Origin: a bacterium
GTDB lineage: Bacteria; Desulfobacterota; Binatia; HRBIN30; CADEER01
Reading direction: 5' to 3'
NCBI GenBank assembly: GCA_019637795.1
Contig: JAHBUY010000008.1
Location: forward strand, 186,001 to 250,000
Length of the DNA stretch: 64,000 bases
This document shows, piece after piece, positions 1 to 7,984 of the stretch. Numbering within the stretch: the first letter of the stretch is position 1; the number at the start of each line of letters is the position of its first letter. The notes below the pieces were generated by a model. The model made no database searches. It saw only the letters and a program-made list of their open reading frames with translations, and had not been told where the DNA came from. The position numbers and the translations under genes are program-made.

Positions 1-137
1 CCGGTTCGTACCTCTACTTCGAGCGCCGCGTGCTCGAGAACATGCGGTTGGCGGGCCGGCGCGCCGCCACCAAGTGGCTGGCCGCCGGGCCGCGCGTCGA
101 CCGCCTCGAAACGCCCGCCGAGGGCGCCGCCGCCTGA
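1..137 (+). CDS. C-terminal fragment of an unidentified protein, cut by window start
   Basis: An open frame enters from the left edge (codons in phase with position 3) and ends at TGA 135-137, giving only about 44 residues. The visible tail has an aromatic/arginine-rich stretch (YLYFERRVLENMRLAGRR) and an Ala-rich end. It is too short to assign to a family. It lies 6 bp upstream of a DUF2064 transferase on the same strand, so the two are probably co-transcribed. DUF2064 genes often sit next to family 2 glycosyltransferases, but nothing in this tail proves that identity. Confidence 0.6.
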   Translation, partial: GSYLYFERRVLENMRLAGRRAATKWLAAGPRVDRLETPAEGAAA

Positions 138-143
138 CCCGGG

Positions 144-797
144 ATGGCGCCCGCGGATGTCCTGGTCGTGATGGCCAGGCAGCCGACGCCGGGCGCGGTG
201 AAGACGCGCCTGGCGCGGCGCATCGGCGATGCCGCGGCCTGCGTCCTGTACCGCGCCTTCCTCACCGACCTCGCCGCCAGCGTGCGCCGCGACGCGTGGC
301 GCACGGTGTGGGCGGTGACGCCAGCCGGCGCCGACCTGCGGTCGATCGTCGGCGACGCCGAGCAGATCGCGCAACGCGGTGACGACCTCGCGTCGCGCAT
401 GCGGCACGCCTTCGCCGATCTGTTCGGGCGGGGCGCGTCGCGGGTCGTGATGATCGGCGCCGATGCGCCCCACCTGGGCGCCGACGCCATCGCCGCGGCA
501 TTCGCCGCGCTCGACGCCGCCGACGTGGTGCTGACGCCCACCCGTGATGGCGGCTACTGTCTGATCGGCCTGTGCGCCGCCCATGACCTCTTCCTCGGCG
601 TCGACATGGGGACCGATCGCGTCTTCCAGCAGACGGTGGACCGGGCCGCCGCCGACGGGCTGCGGCTCGGTGTGCAGCCGCCGGCGTTCGACGTCGACGA
701 GTGGGAGGACGTGCTCGTACTGCGCCGCCTGCTCGACAGCGGAGCCGTGACGTTGCCTGCCACCGCGGCCGCGCTGGCGACGATCGGCCGCGGATGA
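144..797 (+). CDS. DUF2064 / TIGR04282-type glycosyltransferase-like protein
   Basis: This 217-residue protein starts with a nucleotidyltransferase-like Rossmann core. The N-terminal VLVVMARQPTPGAVKTRLA carries the glycine/lysine signature of the DUF2064 family (rSAM/selenodomain-associated transferase 1, GT-A fold). The centre has MIGADAPHL, a metal-binding-like acidic segment, followed by LTPTRDGGYCLIGL, which is also family-typical. Such proteins are predicted sugar-nucleotide-using transferases; the acceptor is unknown. ATG at 144 follows the upstream stop by 6 bp, which suggests an operon. It is convergent with the ccm cluster, only 11 bp away. Confidence 0.85.
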   Translation: MAPADVLVVMARQPTPGAVKTRLARRIGDAAACVLYRAFLTDLAASVRRDAWRTVWAVTPAGADLRSIVGDAEQIAQRGDDLASRMRHAFADLFGRGASRVVMIGADAPHLGADAIAAAFAALDAADVVLTPTRDGGYCLIGLCAAHDLFLGVDMGTDRVFQQTVDRAAADGLRLGVQPPAFDVDEWEDVLVLRRLLDSGAVTLPATAAALATIGRG

Positions 798-808
798 CGC
801 CGGTCCGC

Positions 809-964
809 CTACGACCGGCGTTCGTCGAGCAGGTGCTTGAGCTCGTCGAGCTCGCGCTCGAGCTCGCGGCTGCGCCGCGCGAGGCTGGTGACGTAGATCA
901 GGACGCCGAGCCAGACGACGGCGTAGGCGGCGATGAGAAAGGGGATGTGGGCGTTGGGATCCAT
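809..964 (-). CDS. ccmD: CcmD-like small membrane protein of haem export complex
   Basis: This 51-residue protein has one N-terminal transmembrane helix (IPFLIAAYAVVWLGVLIYV) followed by a charged tail, SRELERELDELKHLLDERR, that should form a short coiled coil. This is the expected build of CcmD, which links CcmC and the CcmAB ATPase during transfer of haem to CcmE in System I cytochrome c maturation. It starts 5 bp after the ccmC stop codon and ends the cluster. CcmD proteins diverge strongly, so the call rests as much on position as on sequence. ATG is at 962-964. Confidence 0.8.
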   Translation of the reverse strand: MDPNAHIPFLIAAYAVVWLGVLIYVTSLARRSRELERELDELKHLLDERRS

Positions 965-969
965 CGAAT

Positions 970-1659
970 TCAGGAGGCGGCCGGCGCGAGCTGGGCGCGC
1001 AGATCGTCGACGGCGTCCTGCAGGCGCGCGGTGCGGATGCGCAGGCGGAGGAGCCAGAGGAAGAGCAGGAAGAAGGCGAGCATGCAGACCACGAGCGTCA
1101 GGCGCATCAGCGGATCGTTGAGGCCACTGCCGCCCTCGCGGGTGACGATGACCGCGGGGTGGATGCCGCGCCACCAGTAGACGGCGCGGTTGATGAGATA
1201 GAGATCGACGATGCCCGACACGCCGAGGATCGCCGCCAGGGTCGCGCCCTGGCGCGGCTCGCTCGCCAGCGAACGGAGCAGGAGGTAGGCGGCGTAGATC
1301 ATCCACAGGATGAGGGTCAGCGTGAGACGCGGATCCCACGTCCACCAGGTGCCCCAGATGGGCTTGGCCCAGATCGAGCCGGTCATCAGGCCGAGGCTGC
1401 AGAAGACCAGCCCGAGCTCGGCGGCGGCGCGGCCGAGGTGGTCCCAGGCGGCGCGGCGGTTCCAGAGGTAGAGCAGGCTGGCGACGCCGACCAGGCCGAA
1501 AGCGGTGAAGGTCGAGAGCCACATCGCCATGTGGACGTAGAAGATGCGCTGCACGTCTCCCTGGAAGCGGTCGGTGGGGACGCCGATGAACACCAGGTAG
1601 AGCGCCGCCAGCATGCTGGCGATGACGGCCGGTGGCAGCAGGCGATCAGTGAGGTTCAC
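970..1659 (-). CDS. ccmC: Cytochrome c maturation haem-handling protein CcmC
   Basis: This is a polytopic membrane protein of 229 residues with about six hydrophobic segments. It carries the tryptophan-rich haem-binding WWD motif (WGTWWTWDPRLT) that defines the CcmC/CcmF/CcsA family. CcmC presents haem to CcmE on the periplasmic side. The GTG start at 1657-1659 overlaps the ccmB stop in a GTGA arrangement, so translation is probably coupled. Two periplasmic loops contain histidines suitable as axial ligands (FYVHMAMW, WRGIHPAV). ccmE, ccmF, ccmG and ccmH are not in this window. Confidence 0.95.
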   Translation of the reverse strand: MNLTDRLLPPAVIASMLAALYLVFIGVPTDRFQGDVQRIFYVHMAMWLSTFTAFGLVGVASLLYLWNRRAAWDHLGRAAAELGLVFCSLGLMTGSIWAKPIWGTWWTWDPRLTLTLILWMIYAAYLLLRSLASEPRQGATLAAILGVSGIVDLYLINRAVYWWRGIHPAVIVTREGGSGLNDPLMRLTLVVCMLAFFLLFLWLLRLRIRTARLQDAVDDLRAQLAPAAS

Positions 1660-2315
1660 TCGGCCACCACATACTCGAAGGCCATCCAGCCGACAACCAG
1701 GAACACCACGTCGAAGGCGGCCAGCAGCTTGAGCCAGTGCGCGATCGCGGCGAGCGGCTCGCCCGCCATCACCGTGGCGCTCGCCTGGATGCCGGCGATC
1801 AGCAGCGGCGCCGCCAGCGGCAGCATCAGCAGCGGCAGCATGACCTCGCGGGCGCGGGTGCGCAGCGAGACGGCCGCGAAGGTGGTGCCGACGGCGGCGA
1901 AGCCGAGCAGGCCGAGCAGGAGCACCGGCGCCACCCGGCTCACCGTGAGCCAGAAGGGCAGGTTGAAGAAGAAGACGAAGAGGGGCATCAGGACGAGCTG
2001 CGCCGCGGTCATGAAGAGGAAGTTGGCCGCGGTCTTGGCGAGGTAGATGGCGCCGCGATCGACCGGCGCCAGGAGCAGTCCCTGCAGGCAGTCGTGCTCG
2101 CGTTCCAGCAGCAGCGAGCGATTCATTCCCAGCGTGCCGGCGAAGGTGACCGCCACCCAGAGCACGCCGGGGGCGGCCGCCTCGCGCAGCGGGCTGGTGG
2201 GGTCGAAGGCGAAGCTCAGCACCACCAGGGTCAGCAGCCCGAGCAGCAGCAGCGCCGCCAACGTCTCCTTGGTGCGCAGCTCGATGCGCAGGTCCTTCCA
2301 GAGAATGGCGAGCAT
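1656..2315 (-). CDS. ccmB: Haem exporter membrane subunit CcmB
   Basis: This 219-residue membrane protein matches CcmB in length and pattern: an N-terminal cytoplasmic stretch (ILWKDLRIELRTKETL), then six hydrophobic segments with LLLEREHDCLQGLLLAPV between the second and third, a family hallmark. It forms the permease part of the CcmABCD complex with the ATPase CcmA. It starts 3 bp after the ccmA stop, and its stop overlaps the ccmC start by 4 nt, placing it firmly inside the operon. Confidence 0.95.
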   Translation of the reverse strand: MLAILWKDLRIELRTKETLAALLLLGLLTLVVLSFAFDPTSPLREAAAPGVLWVAVTFAGTLGMNRSLLLEREHDCLQGLLLAPVDRGAIYLAKTAANFLFMTAAQLVLMPLFVFFFNLPFWLTVSRVAPVLLLGLLGFAAVGTTFAAVSLRTRAREVMLPLLMLPLAAPLLIAGIQASATVMAGEPLAAIAHWLKLLAAFDVVFLVVGWMAFEYVVAE

Positions 2316-2318
2316 CGG

Positions 2319-3062
2319 TCAGCTCGAGGTGCCGGCGTGGCGGCGGACCTCGACGTCGAGGCGGTCGGCGTCGCCGGCGGCGATCGGCAGGTCGGCGACC
2401 AGGCGGCCGCGGGCCAGCACCAGGGCGCGCTCGCACAGCGACGCGCCGAGCGGCACGTCGTGGGTGCTCATCAGCACCGCCGCGCCGCGGGCGTGGGCGG
2501 CGCGCAACTCGCCGCACAGCAGCTCGCGCGCCGCCGCGTCGAGTCCGGTGAACGGTTCGTCGAGCAGCAGCAGCCGCGGGTCGTGCAGCAGCACGCGCGC
2601 CAGGGCGCAACGCTGCAGCATGCCGCGCGACAGGGTGCGCACCGGACGGTGCGCCCAGCCGCGCAGGGCGAAGCGGTCGATCTGCGCCTCGACCCGCGCG
2701 GCGGGATCGGCGAGACGGTAGAGGCGGGCGTAGAAGGTCAGGTTCTCGTGCGCCGTGAGGTCGGGATAGAGAAAGCTCTCGTGGCCGAGCACGGCGAGCT
2801 GCCGGCGCGCGGCGCTGCCGTGCTCGCCGGCGTCGAGGCCGCCGATGCGCACCCGTCCCTCGCTCGGGCTGAGCAGCGTCGCGCAGAGGCGGAGCAGCGT
2901 GGTCTTGCCGGCGCCGTTGTGACCGAGGAGCAGCACCGCCTGACCGGGCGGCACGGCGCAGCTCACCGCCTGGACGGCCGCGGTGCGGTCGAAGCGCTTG
3001 CCGAGGCGCTCGACCTGCAGGGCCGGCGGCGCCGCGGCCGCGGCGGCGGTGGCGGATCCCAC
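2319..3062 (-). CDS. ccmA: Cytochrome c biogenesis ABC transporter ATPase CcmA
   Basis: This 247-residue ABC ATPase has Walker A GHNGAGKTT, a degenerate signature LSRGMLQR, Walker B LLLLDEPFTGLD and the switch histidine in STHD. It drives the CcmABCD complex that releases holo-CcmE. An open frame extends upstream through plsC, so the start was chosen as GTG 3060-3062, giving VGSATAAAA followed by the first beta-strand (LQVERLGKRFD). The plsC stop lies 14 bp upstream. The LSRGM form of the signature is typical of CcmA. Confidence 0.93.
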   Translation of the reverse strand: MGSATAAAAAAPPALQVERLGKRFDRTAAVQAVSCAVPPGQAVLLLGHNGAGKTTLLRLCATLLSPSEGRVRIGGLDAGEHGSAARRQLAVLGHESFLYPDLTAHENLTFYARLYRLADPAARVEAQIDRFALRGWAHRPVRTLSRGMLQRCALARVLLHDPRLLLLDEPFTGLDAAARELLCGELRAAHARGAAVLMSTHDVPLGASLCERALVLARGRLVADLPIAAGDADRLDVEVRRHAGTSS

Positions 3063-3076
3063 GGGCGCGGTCCGCG

Positions 3077-3874
3077 TCAGACGAGCTCTTCGACGAAGTT
3101 GCTCACCACCACGCGGCGCACGCGCTCGTTCAGCGCGTCGCGATCGGCGTAGGTGAGCCCGGTGGTGGGGATCGGCTCGCCGAGCACGATGCGCACCCGG
3201 CCCCCGGGGCGGATCACGGCGCAGCCGCGGGGCAAGAACTTGCGGGTGCCGCTGACGCTCATCGGCACCACCGGCAGTTGGGTGCTGACCGCCAGGCTGA
3301 CGCCGCCCTTCTTGAATTCGTGCACCCTGCCATCGCGACTGCGCGTCCCCTCGGCGTAGAAGAGGAGGCCGATGCCCTGCTCGGTGCGTTCGGCGGCGGC
3401 ATTGATGCGGGCAATCGCCGACTGCGGGTCGCCGCGGTCGATGACGATGTGGCCGCTCATGCCGAGCGCCCAGCCGAAGACGGGTATCTTCAACAGCTCC
3501 TTCTTGGCGACGAAACGGACCACGAAGGGCATGCGGGCCAGCGTGCACCAGATGTCGAAGTTGCTCAGGTGGTTGCTGACGAGAATGTAGCTCCGCCCGG
3601 GCTGCAGACGCTCCAGGCCGACCACCTCGAGGTCGATGCCGCAGGCGCGCACGATGCCGCGGCTCCACAGCCGGCCCATGGTGTCGATCACCCACGGCCG
3701 CCGGGTGATGAACGTGCCAGCGATCGCCGTCATGCCGATCACGATCGTCGAGACGGCGATCCAGGCGTCGGCTGCGAGGCCCCAGAGATAGCGCAGGGGG
3801 TGCTGCGCGGCGAAGGACAGCAGCGAGTGATCGGCTGTGTCGCCGCGGCTTCCGCCTCGCGGCTGTGCGAACAT
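3077..3874 (-). CDS. plsC: 1-acyl-sn-glycerol-3-phosphate acyltransferase (PlsC family)
   Basis: This 265-residue acyltransferase has an N-terminal membrane segment (about residues 30-50). It has the catalytic HX4D motif as NHLSNFDIW and the glycerophosphate-binding FYAEGTRSRDG (EGTR), followed by a third conserved block, LPVVPMSVSG. It should convert lysophosphatidate to phosphatidate at the inner membrane. The ATG at 3872-3874 was chosen because AGGAAGG lies about 6 nt upstream; the longer open frame adds an Arg/Pro-rich stretch unlike the family. It heads the run into ccmABCD, 14 bp before ccmA, an unusual pairing of phospholipid and cytochrome genes. Confidence 0.92.
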   Translation of the reverse strand: MFAQPRGGSRGDTADHSLLSFAAQHPLRYLWGLAADAWIAVSTIVIGMTAIAGTFITRRPWVIDTMGRLWSRGIVRACGIDLEVVGLERLQPGRSYILVSNHLSNFDIWCTLARMPFVVRFVAKKELLKIPVFGWALGMSGHIVIDRGDPQSAIARINAAAERTEQGIGLLFYAEGTRSRDGRVHEFKKGGVSLAVSTQLPVVPMSVSGTRKFLPRGCAVIRPGGRVRIVLGEPIPTTGLTYADRDALNERVRRVVVSNFVEELV

Positions 3875-4079
3875 GGAGACCTTCCTAGCGGAAAGGGGAG
3901 ACGAGTTCCATTTTCTGATGCGCGCGGTGGCGCACGGTCGCCGCGCGGCGCCGCGCCACGGCACCGCCTGCGATCGATGCCGGGCGGCGGTTGGATTAGG
4001 GCGAGCCCCTGGCAGAAGAAGTTTGCCAAATGGAGGCGGGCGATGGTATGGCGCCGGCAGTTCTTTGGGGGAGGCCACG

Positions 4080-4379
4080 ATGGGCCGGAAGCTCTACATC
4101 GGAAATCTGTCGTTCACGGCGACGGAGGACGAACTGAGGGACTACTTCGCGCAGGCCGGAACGCCGGAGTCGGTGGCGATCATCAAGGACCGCCTGACCG
4201 GGAAATCGCGCGGGTTCGGGTTCGTCGAGATGAGCAGCGACAGCGAGGCCGCGCAGGCGATCGAGAAGCTCGACGGCAAGGACTTCAAGGGACGCCCGCT
4301 GAAGATCAACGAGGCCCGCGCGCGCGAGGGCGGCGGCGGCGGCGGGCGGAGCGGCGGCTATTCGGCCGGCCGGCACTGA
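4080..4379 (+). CDS. Small glycine-tailed RNA-binding protein with one RRM
   Basis: This 99-residue protein consists of a single RNA recognition motif. RNP2 is LYIGNL (residues 5-10) and RNP1 is SRGFGFVEM, with the usual beta-alpha-beta spacing. It is followed by a short Gly/Arg/Ser-rich tail. Proteins of this size and layout are common in cyanobacteria and proteobacteria and are thought to bind single-stranded RNA, often under stress or cold. A GGGGGAGG ribosome site lies 6-7 nt before ATG 4080. It is divergent from plsC and is followed by strong hairpins at 4411-4486. Confidence 0.95.
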   Translation: MGRKLYIGNLSFTATEDELRDYFAQAGTPESVAIIKDRLTGKSRGFGFVEMSSDSEAAQAIEKLDGKDFKGRPLKINEARAREGGGGGGRSGGYSAGRH

Positions 4380-4410
4380 CCGCGAGTCACCTCCCGGCGC
4401 GCCGGCACGC

Positions 4411-4441
4411 GCCGCCGTCCGCCGCGACAGCGGGCGGCGGC
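4411..4441 (+). terminator. GC-rich hairpin after the RRM gene, terminator-like
   Basis: Positions 4411-4422 pair with 4430-4441 over 12 bp (one G-T wobble) around a 7-nt loop, 31 bp after the RRM stop codon. No T-run follows, so it is either a Rho-assisted or stem-only terminator, or a stabilising 3' hairpin. Confidence 0.45.
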
Positions 4442-4459
4442 GTTGCGTCGCGTGGGGGA

Positions 4460-4486
4460 GGGAGGCGCCGCGGGGCGGCGCCTCCC
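4460..4486. terminator. Perfect 10-bp stem-loop between convergent genes
   Basis: GGGAGGCGCC at 4460-4469 pairs perfectly with GGCGCCTCCC at 4477-4486 around a 7-nt loop. It sits between the RRM gene (plus) and the 4516-4776 gene (minus), so it could end transcripts from both sides. There is no flanking T-run. Confidence 0.5.
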
Positions 4487-4515
4487 GGGCTGCGCGGCGC
4501 GCAGCGCCGCCGGAG

Positions 4516-4776
4516 CTATTCCGGGTCGCCGAACAGGCGCCGTTCCTCGTTCTTCAGGCGCTGGGCGATCGACAGCAGCTCGCGACGGAGCTCCTCGTTC
4601 TGAGCGCTCTGGGCAAGAGTGGCGATGCGATTCGCCGTCTCACGAACGCGAAAGGCCGCCATGCGCCGCAGTTCCGTGTCGGTGCGTGACGCGGCCCCGT
4701 CGTCCGAGCCATCGCCGTAGTGCGCTGCCTGCAGCGCCCGCGCCGACCTTCCGTCGCTCGCTTCCCTCGCAGCCAT
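4516..4776 (-). CDS. Small uncharacterised protein, helical
   Basis: This 86-residue protein has an acidic, low-complexity N-terminal half and a helical, charged C-terminal half (RETANRIATLAQSAQNEELR, then KNEERRLFGDP). No family was recognised. ATG 4774-4776 was chosen because GGGAGG lies 6 nt upstream; the frame stays open further up without coding character. The C-terminal heptad-like pattern suggests a small helical hairpin or coiled coil. It lies downstream of thiC on the same strand, separated by 120 bp in which I see nothing recognisable. Confidence 0.65.
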   Translation of the reverse strand: MAAREASDGRSARALQAAHYGDGSDDGAASRTDTELRRMAAFRVRETANRIATLAQSAQNEELRRELLSIAQRLKNEERRLFGDPE

Positions 4777-4896
4777 CTCGCGCCTCCCGATGGCGGGGAA
4801 AGCAAGAGATGCACCAAGACGGGAAGCGGACCGGACCGCGCGCACCCGACGAGCGCGTCCATTTCGCCGCACGGCGGCCGGCGGTTGGCGTCCAGT

Positions 4897-6531
4897 CTAG
4901 TGGACGCGGACCGCCTGCTGCTGGATCTCGCGGGCCTGCTGGTCGTCGGGGGCGATCTCGCTGTGGCAGGCGCGGCGCTCGCCGACGATCGGCAGGGCGA
5001 CGGCGCGCTGGGCGAGCAGGGCGCGGCCGTCGGCGCTCACTCCGGGGCTGGGCATGGCCGGCCGCGTCGGTTGGAAGCCAGGATCCTTGCCGCTGGCGAG
5101 CTCGGCGATCTCCTTGGAGATGCGGAGGCTGCACCAGTCGTGGCCGCACATGGCGCAGAAGTCGGTATCGACCGTGAGGTCCTCGTCGTGCAGGGCGCGT
5201 GCGGTGTCGCCGTCGAAGGCCAGCTCGAACTGCTTCGGCCAGTTGAGGGCGGCGCGGGCGCGCGACAGATCGTCGTCCCATTGCCGGGCGCCGTCGATGC
5301 CGCGCGCGATGTCGCCGGCGTGGGCGGCGATCTTGTAGGCGATGCAGCCGGCCTTCACGTCCTCGGCCTTGGGCAGGCCGACGTGCTCCTTCGGCGTGAC
5401 GTAGCAGAGCATGGCGGCGCCGGCGCGCGCCGCTTCGCTGGCCCCGATGGCGCTGGTGATGTGGTCGTAGCCGGGGAAGACGTCGGTGACCAGCGGGCCG
5501 AGCACGTAGAAGGGCGCGTCGTCGCAGACCCGCTGCTGGAGCTGCATGTTGAACGCGATCTGGTCGAGCGGCACGTGTCCGGGGCCCTCGACCATCGCCT
5601 GGACGCCGGCGGCGCGGGCGCGCTGCACCAACTCGCCGAGGACGTGCAGCTCGGCGAGCTGCGCCGCGTCCGAGGCGTCGGCGAGGCAGCCCGGTCGCAG
5701 GCCGTCGCCGAGCGAGTAGGTGACGTCGTACTGGCGCATGATGGCGCTGATCTCGTCGAAGAGCTCGTACATCGGGTTCTGCCTGCCGTGGTGGATCATC
5801 CACTTGGCGAGCAGCGAGCCGCCGCGCGAGACGATGCCGGTGATGCGGCTGCGCAGTAGCGGCAGATGCTCGCGCAGGACGCCGGCGTGGATGGTGAAGT
5901 AGTCGACACCCTGCTGCGCCTGCCGCTCGATCTCGGCCAGGATCATGTCGTGGGTGAGGTCCTCGATCCGACGGCCGATGATCATGCTGTAGATGGGCAC
6001 GGTGCCGATCGGCACCGTGCTGTGATCGATGATCGCCTGCCGGCAGTCGGCCAGCGCGCCGCCGGTCGACAGGTCCATCACCGTGTCGGCGCCGAAGCGC
6101 TGCGCCCAGCGCAGCTTCTCGACCTCCTCGTCGGTGGTGCTCGAGACCGGCGAGGCGCCGATGTTGGCGTTGATCTTGGTGCTGATCATGCGCCCGATGC
6201 CGGTCGGGTCGAGGCGCCGGGGGGCGCGTTCGCCGCGCAGCGCGGTGGCGTCGTCGAGCTGGTGGGCGCGCTGGGTCACCGTCTGGTTGACCCACAGGTG
6301 GGCGTTGGCGCGCGCCCCCGGATGGCCGCTGCGCGGCGCCGCGATGGCCGGCGGCGCGGCGGTCGGCGCGGCGCCGGCGCTGCCGGCGAGGTGCCGGAGG
6401 TTGGCGGGGATCACCAGCCGACCGCGCGCCACCTCGGCGCGGATGCGCTCCCCGGTCGTGTTCTCCCGTTCCGCCACGCGGCGCATGGCGTCGGTGATGA
6501 TGCCCTGGCGCGCCGCTTCGAGCTGCGTCAT
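4897..6531 (-). CDS. thiC: Phosphomethylpyrimidine synthase ThiC
   Basis: This 544-residue radical-SAM enzyme converts 5-aminoimidazole ribotide to HMP-phosphate for thiamine synthesis. The [4Fe-4S] cluster motif CX2CX4C is visible as C459, C462 and C467 in DFCAMCGHDWC near the C-terminus. Catalytic-core blocks such as KINANIGASP, MDLSTGG, DYFTIHAGVL, SRGGSLLAKWM and EGPGHVPLDQI are all intact. ATG 6529-6531 has GGGAG about 6 nt upstream. It follows pyrD on the same strand after 78 bp, which hold a GC hairpin (6548-6570) but no recognisable TPP riboswitch. Confidence 0.97.
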   Translation of the reverse strand: MTQLEAARQGIITDAMRRVAERENTTGERIRAEVARGRLVIPANLRHLAGSAGAAPTAAPPAIAAPRSGHPGARANAHLWVNQTVTQRAHQLDDATALRGERAPRRLDPTGIGRMISTKINANIGASPVSSTTDEEVEKLRWAQRFGADTVMDLSTGGALADCRQAIIDHSTVPIGTVPIYSMIIGRRIEDLTHDMILAEIERQAQQGVDYFTIHAGVLREHLPLLRSRITGIVSRGGSLLAKWMIHHGRQNPMYELFDEISAIMRQYDVTYSLGDGLRPGCLADASDAAQLAELHVLGELVQRARAAGVQAMVEGPGHVPLDQIAFNMQLQQRVCDDAPFYVLGPLVTDVFPGYDHITSAIGASEAARAGAAMLCYVTPKEHVGLPKAEDVKAGCIAYKIAAHAGDIARGIDGARQWDDDLSRARAALNWPKQFELAFDGDTARALHDEDLTVDTDFCAMCGHDWCSLRISKEIAELASGKDPGFQPTRPAMPSPGVSADGRALLAQRAVALPIVGERRACHSEIAPDDQQAREIQQQAVRVH

Positions 6532-6547
6532 CCGAGTCTCCCTGGCG

Positions 6548-6570
6548 CGGGCGCGCTCCGTGCGCGCCCG
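6548..6570 (-). promoter_or_regulatory. GC-rich stem-loop in the thiC 5' untranslated region
   Basis: GGGCGCGC (6549-6556) pairs perfectly with GCGCGCCC (6562-6569) around a 5-nt loop; one more flanking pair makes 9 bp. It ends about 17 nt before the thiC start and could affect ribosome access or act as an intercistronic processing or termination stem after pyrD. The thi-box elements expected of a TPP riboswitch (CTGAGA, GGGTGC-like) are not seen here. Confidence 0.4.
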
Positions 6571-6609
6571 GCGTCGTGCGGGCGACAGTACGACTCCCCC
6601 GGCGGCCGA

Positions 6610-7716
6610 TCAAGGCGTGCGGTTGGCATCGACGCCCACCGCCTGCGCGACGGCGGCGAAGCCGTCGCGATGCAGGAGCTCCCGCAGCTCGGCGACGACG
6701 CGCGCCGCGAAGCCGGGGCCGCCGTAGATGAAGCCCGTGTAGGCCTGCACCAGCGACGCGCCGGCGCGGATCTTCTCGTAGGCATCGGCGCCGCTGGCGA
6801 TCCCGCCGACGCCGATGATCGGCAGGGCGCCGCCGGTCTCGCGATAGACGGCGCGGACGACGGCGGTGGCGCGGGCGCGCAACGGCGGGCCGCTCAGGCC
6901 GCCGGCCTCGCCGGCGAGGGGATGGCCGTGGCCCAGCGCGGCGCGGTCGACGGTCGTGTTGGTGGCGATGATGCCGGCGACGCCGTGGGCGCGCACGACC
7001 GCGATGAGCGGTGGCAGCGCGTCGTCGGCGAGGTCGGGCGCGATCTTGAGCAGCAGCGGCCGCGGCGCCGTGCCGGCGCTGGCCGCCAACCGTCGATTCT
7101 CGGCCTGCACGGCGGCGAGGAGCGGCGCCAGTTGCGCCTCGGCCTGCAGGTCGCGCAGTCCGGGCGTGTTGGGCGAGCTGACGTTGAGCACCAGGTAGTC
7201 GGCGAGGCCGTGCAGCGCGCGCAGGCTGGCACAGTAGTCCTCGGCGGCGCGCTCGAGCGGCGCCACCTTGGACTTGCCGAGGTTGATGCCGAGCGGGATC
7301 GGCGGCCGACCGCCGGCGCAGCGGGCGCGCAGCGCGGCGGCCACCGCCTCGGCGCCGTGGTTGTTGAAGCCGAGGCGGTTGATCAACGCCCGTTCGGCGG
7401 GCAGGCGGAAGAGCCGCGGTCGCGGGTTGCCGGGCTGCGGCCGCGCCGTCACCGTGCCGAGCTCGGCGAAGGCGAAGCCGAGGGCCGGCCAGACGTGTGG
7501 CAGCGCGCCGTTCTTGTCGAATCCCGCCGCGAGCCCGAGCGGGTGCGCGAAGCGCAGGCCCCAGAGCTCCTGCGCCAGCAGCGGATCGGCGGCGGGGGTC
7601 GCCGGCGACCGCCGCTGCAACAGCGCCTGCCACGCCGCGAGGGCGCGGAACGCCAGGTGGTGGGCCGCCTCGGGCGGGAGCTGGAACAGCAACGGGCGGG
7701 CGACCTCGTAGAGCAT
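6610..7716 (-). CDS. pyrD: Class 2 dihydroorotate dehydrogenase (quinone)
   Basis: This 368-residue enzyme oxidises dihydroorotate to orotate at the inner membrane in pyrimidine synthesis. It has the class 2 features: an N-terminal amphipathic helix region (MLYEVARPLLFQLPPEAAHH), FMN/orotate-binding GLAAGFDKNG, GRNxxGFNN-like INRLGFNNHG, and the catalytic-serine loop NVSSPNTPGLRDLQ. C-terminal FMN-phosphate contacts are IIGVGGIASG and YTGFIYGGP. It is upstream of thiC on the same strand and divergent from the leader region at 7.8-8.3 kb. No convincing ribosome site precedes its ATG. Confidence 0.97.
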   Translation of the reverse strand: MLYEVARPLLFQLPPEAAHHLAFRALAAWQALLQRRSPATPAADPLLAQELWGLRFAHPLGLAAGFDKNGALPHVWPALGFAFAELGTVTARPQPGNPRPRLFRLPAERALINRLGFNNHGAEAVAAALRARCAGGRPPIPLGINLGKSKVAPLERAAEDYCASLRALHGLADYLVLNVSSPNTPGLRDLQAEAQLAPLLAAVQAENRRLAASAGTAPRPLLLKIAPDLADDALPPLIAVVRAHGVAGIIATNTTVDRAALGHGHPLAGEAGGLSGPPLRARATAVVRAVYRETGGALPIIGVGGIASGADAYEKIRAGASLVQAYTGFIYGGPGFAARVVAELRELLHRDGFAAVAQAVGVDANRTP

Positions 7717-7933
7717 GCGAGCGCGATCGGCGCGCGCACCTTACGGAGCCCATTCGGTCGCGACAAGCGTCGACGAAATTCGGTGGACGAACGCCATCGG
7801 CGTGGATATTTCTGGACACCATGGTGATTCCGGCTCGAGCGGACACGGCTCCCCGGTCGCACGTGGTCATCGGGACCACCGGCGATGAGCCGGGCGGGGG
7901 CGACGGCAGTCGGCGGTCGTCGTCTCCGTAGCC

Positions 7934-7957
7934 GCGGGTGTGGGACCCGCCGTTTTT
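7934..7957 (+). terminator. Small hairpin followed by a T-run in the leader region
   Basis: GCGGGT (7934-7939) pairs with ACCCGC (7945-7950) around a 5-nt loop, and five T residues follow at 7953-7957. This resembles a minimal intrinsic terminator on the plus strand, just 11 nt before the extended Shine-Dalgarno sequence of the 14-codon ORF. No plus-strand gene lies upstream for over 3 kb. If real, it would end a short transcript started in 7.72-7.93 kb, or act as an attenuator. Confidence 0.4.
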
Positions 7958-7984
7958 GGCTGCGCCGAGAAAGGAGGTGGTCCA

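Noticed and set aside
4009..4029. TGGCAG...TTTGCC resembling a sigma54 promoter before the RRM gene
   Set aside because: The distance between GG and GC is two bases longer than the fixed -24/-12 spacing, so sigma54 would not be expected to use it.
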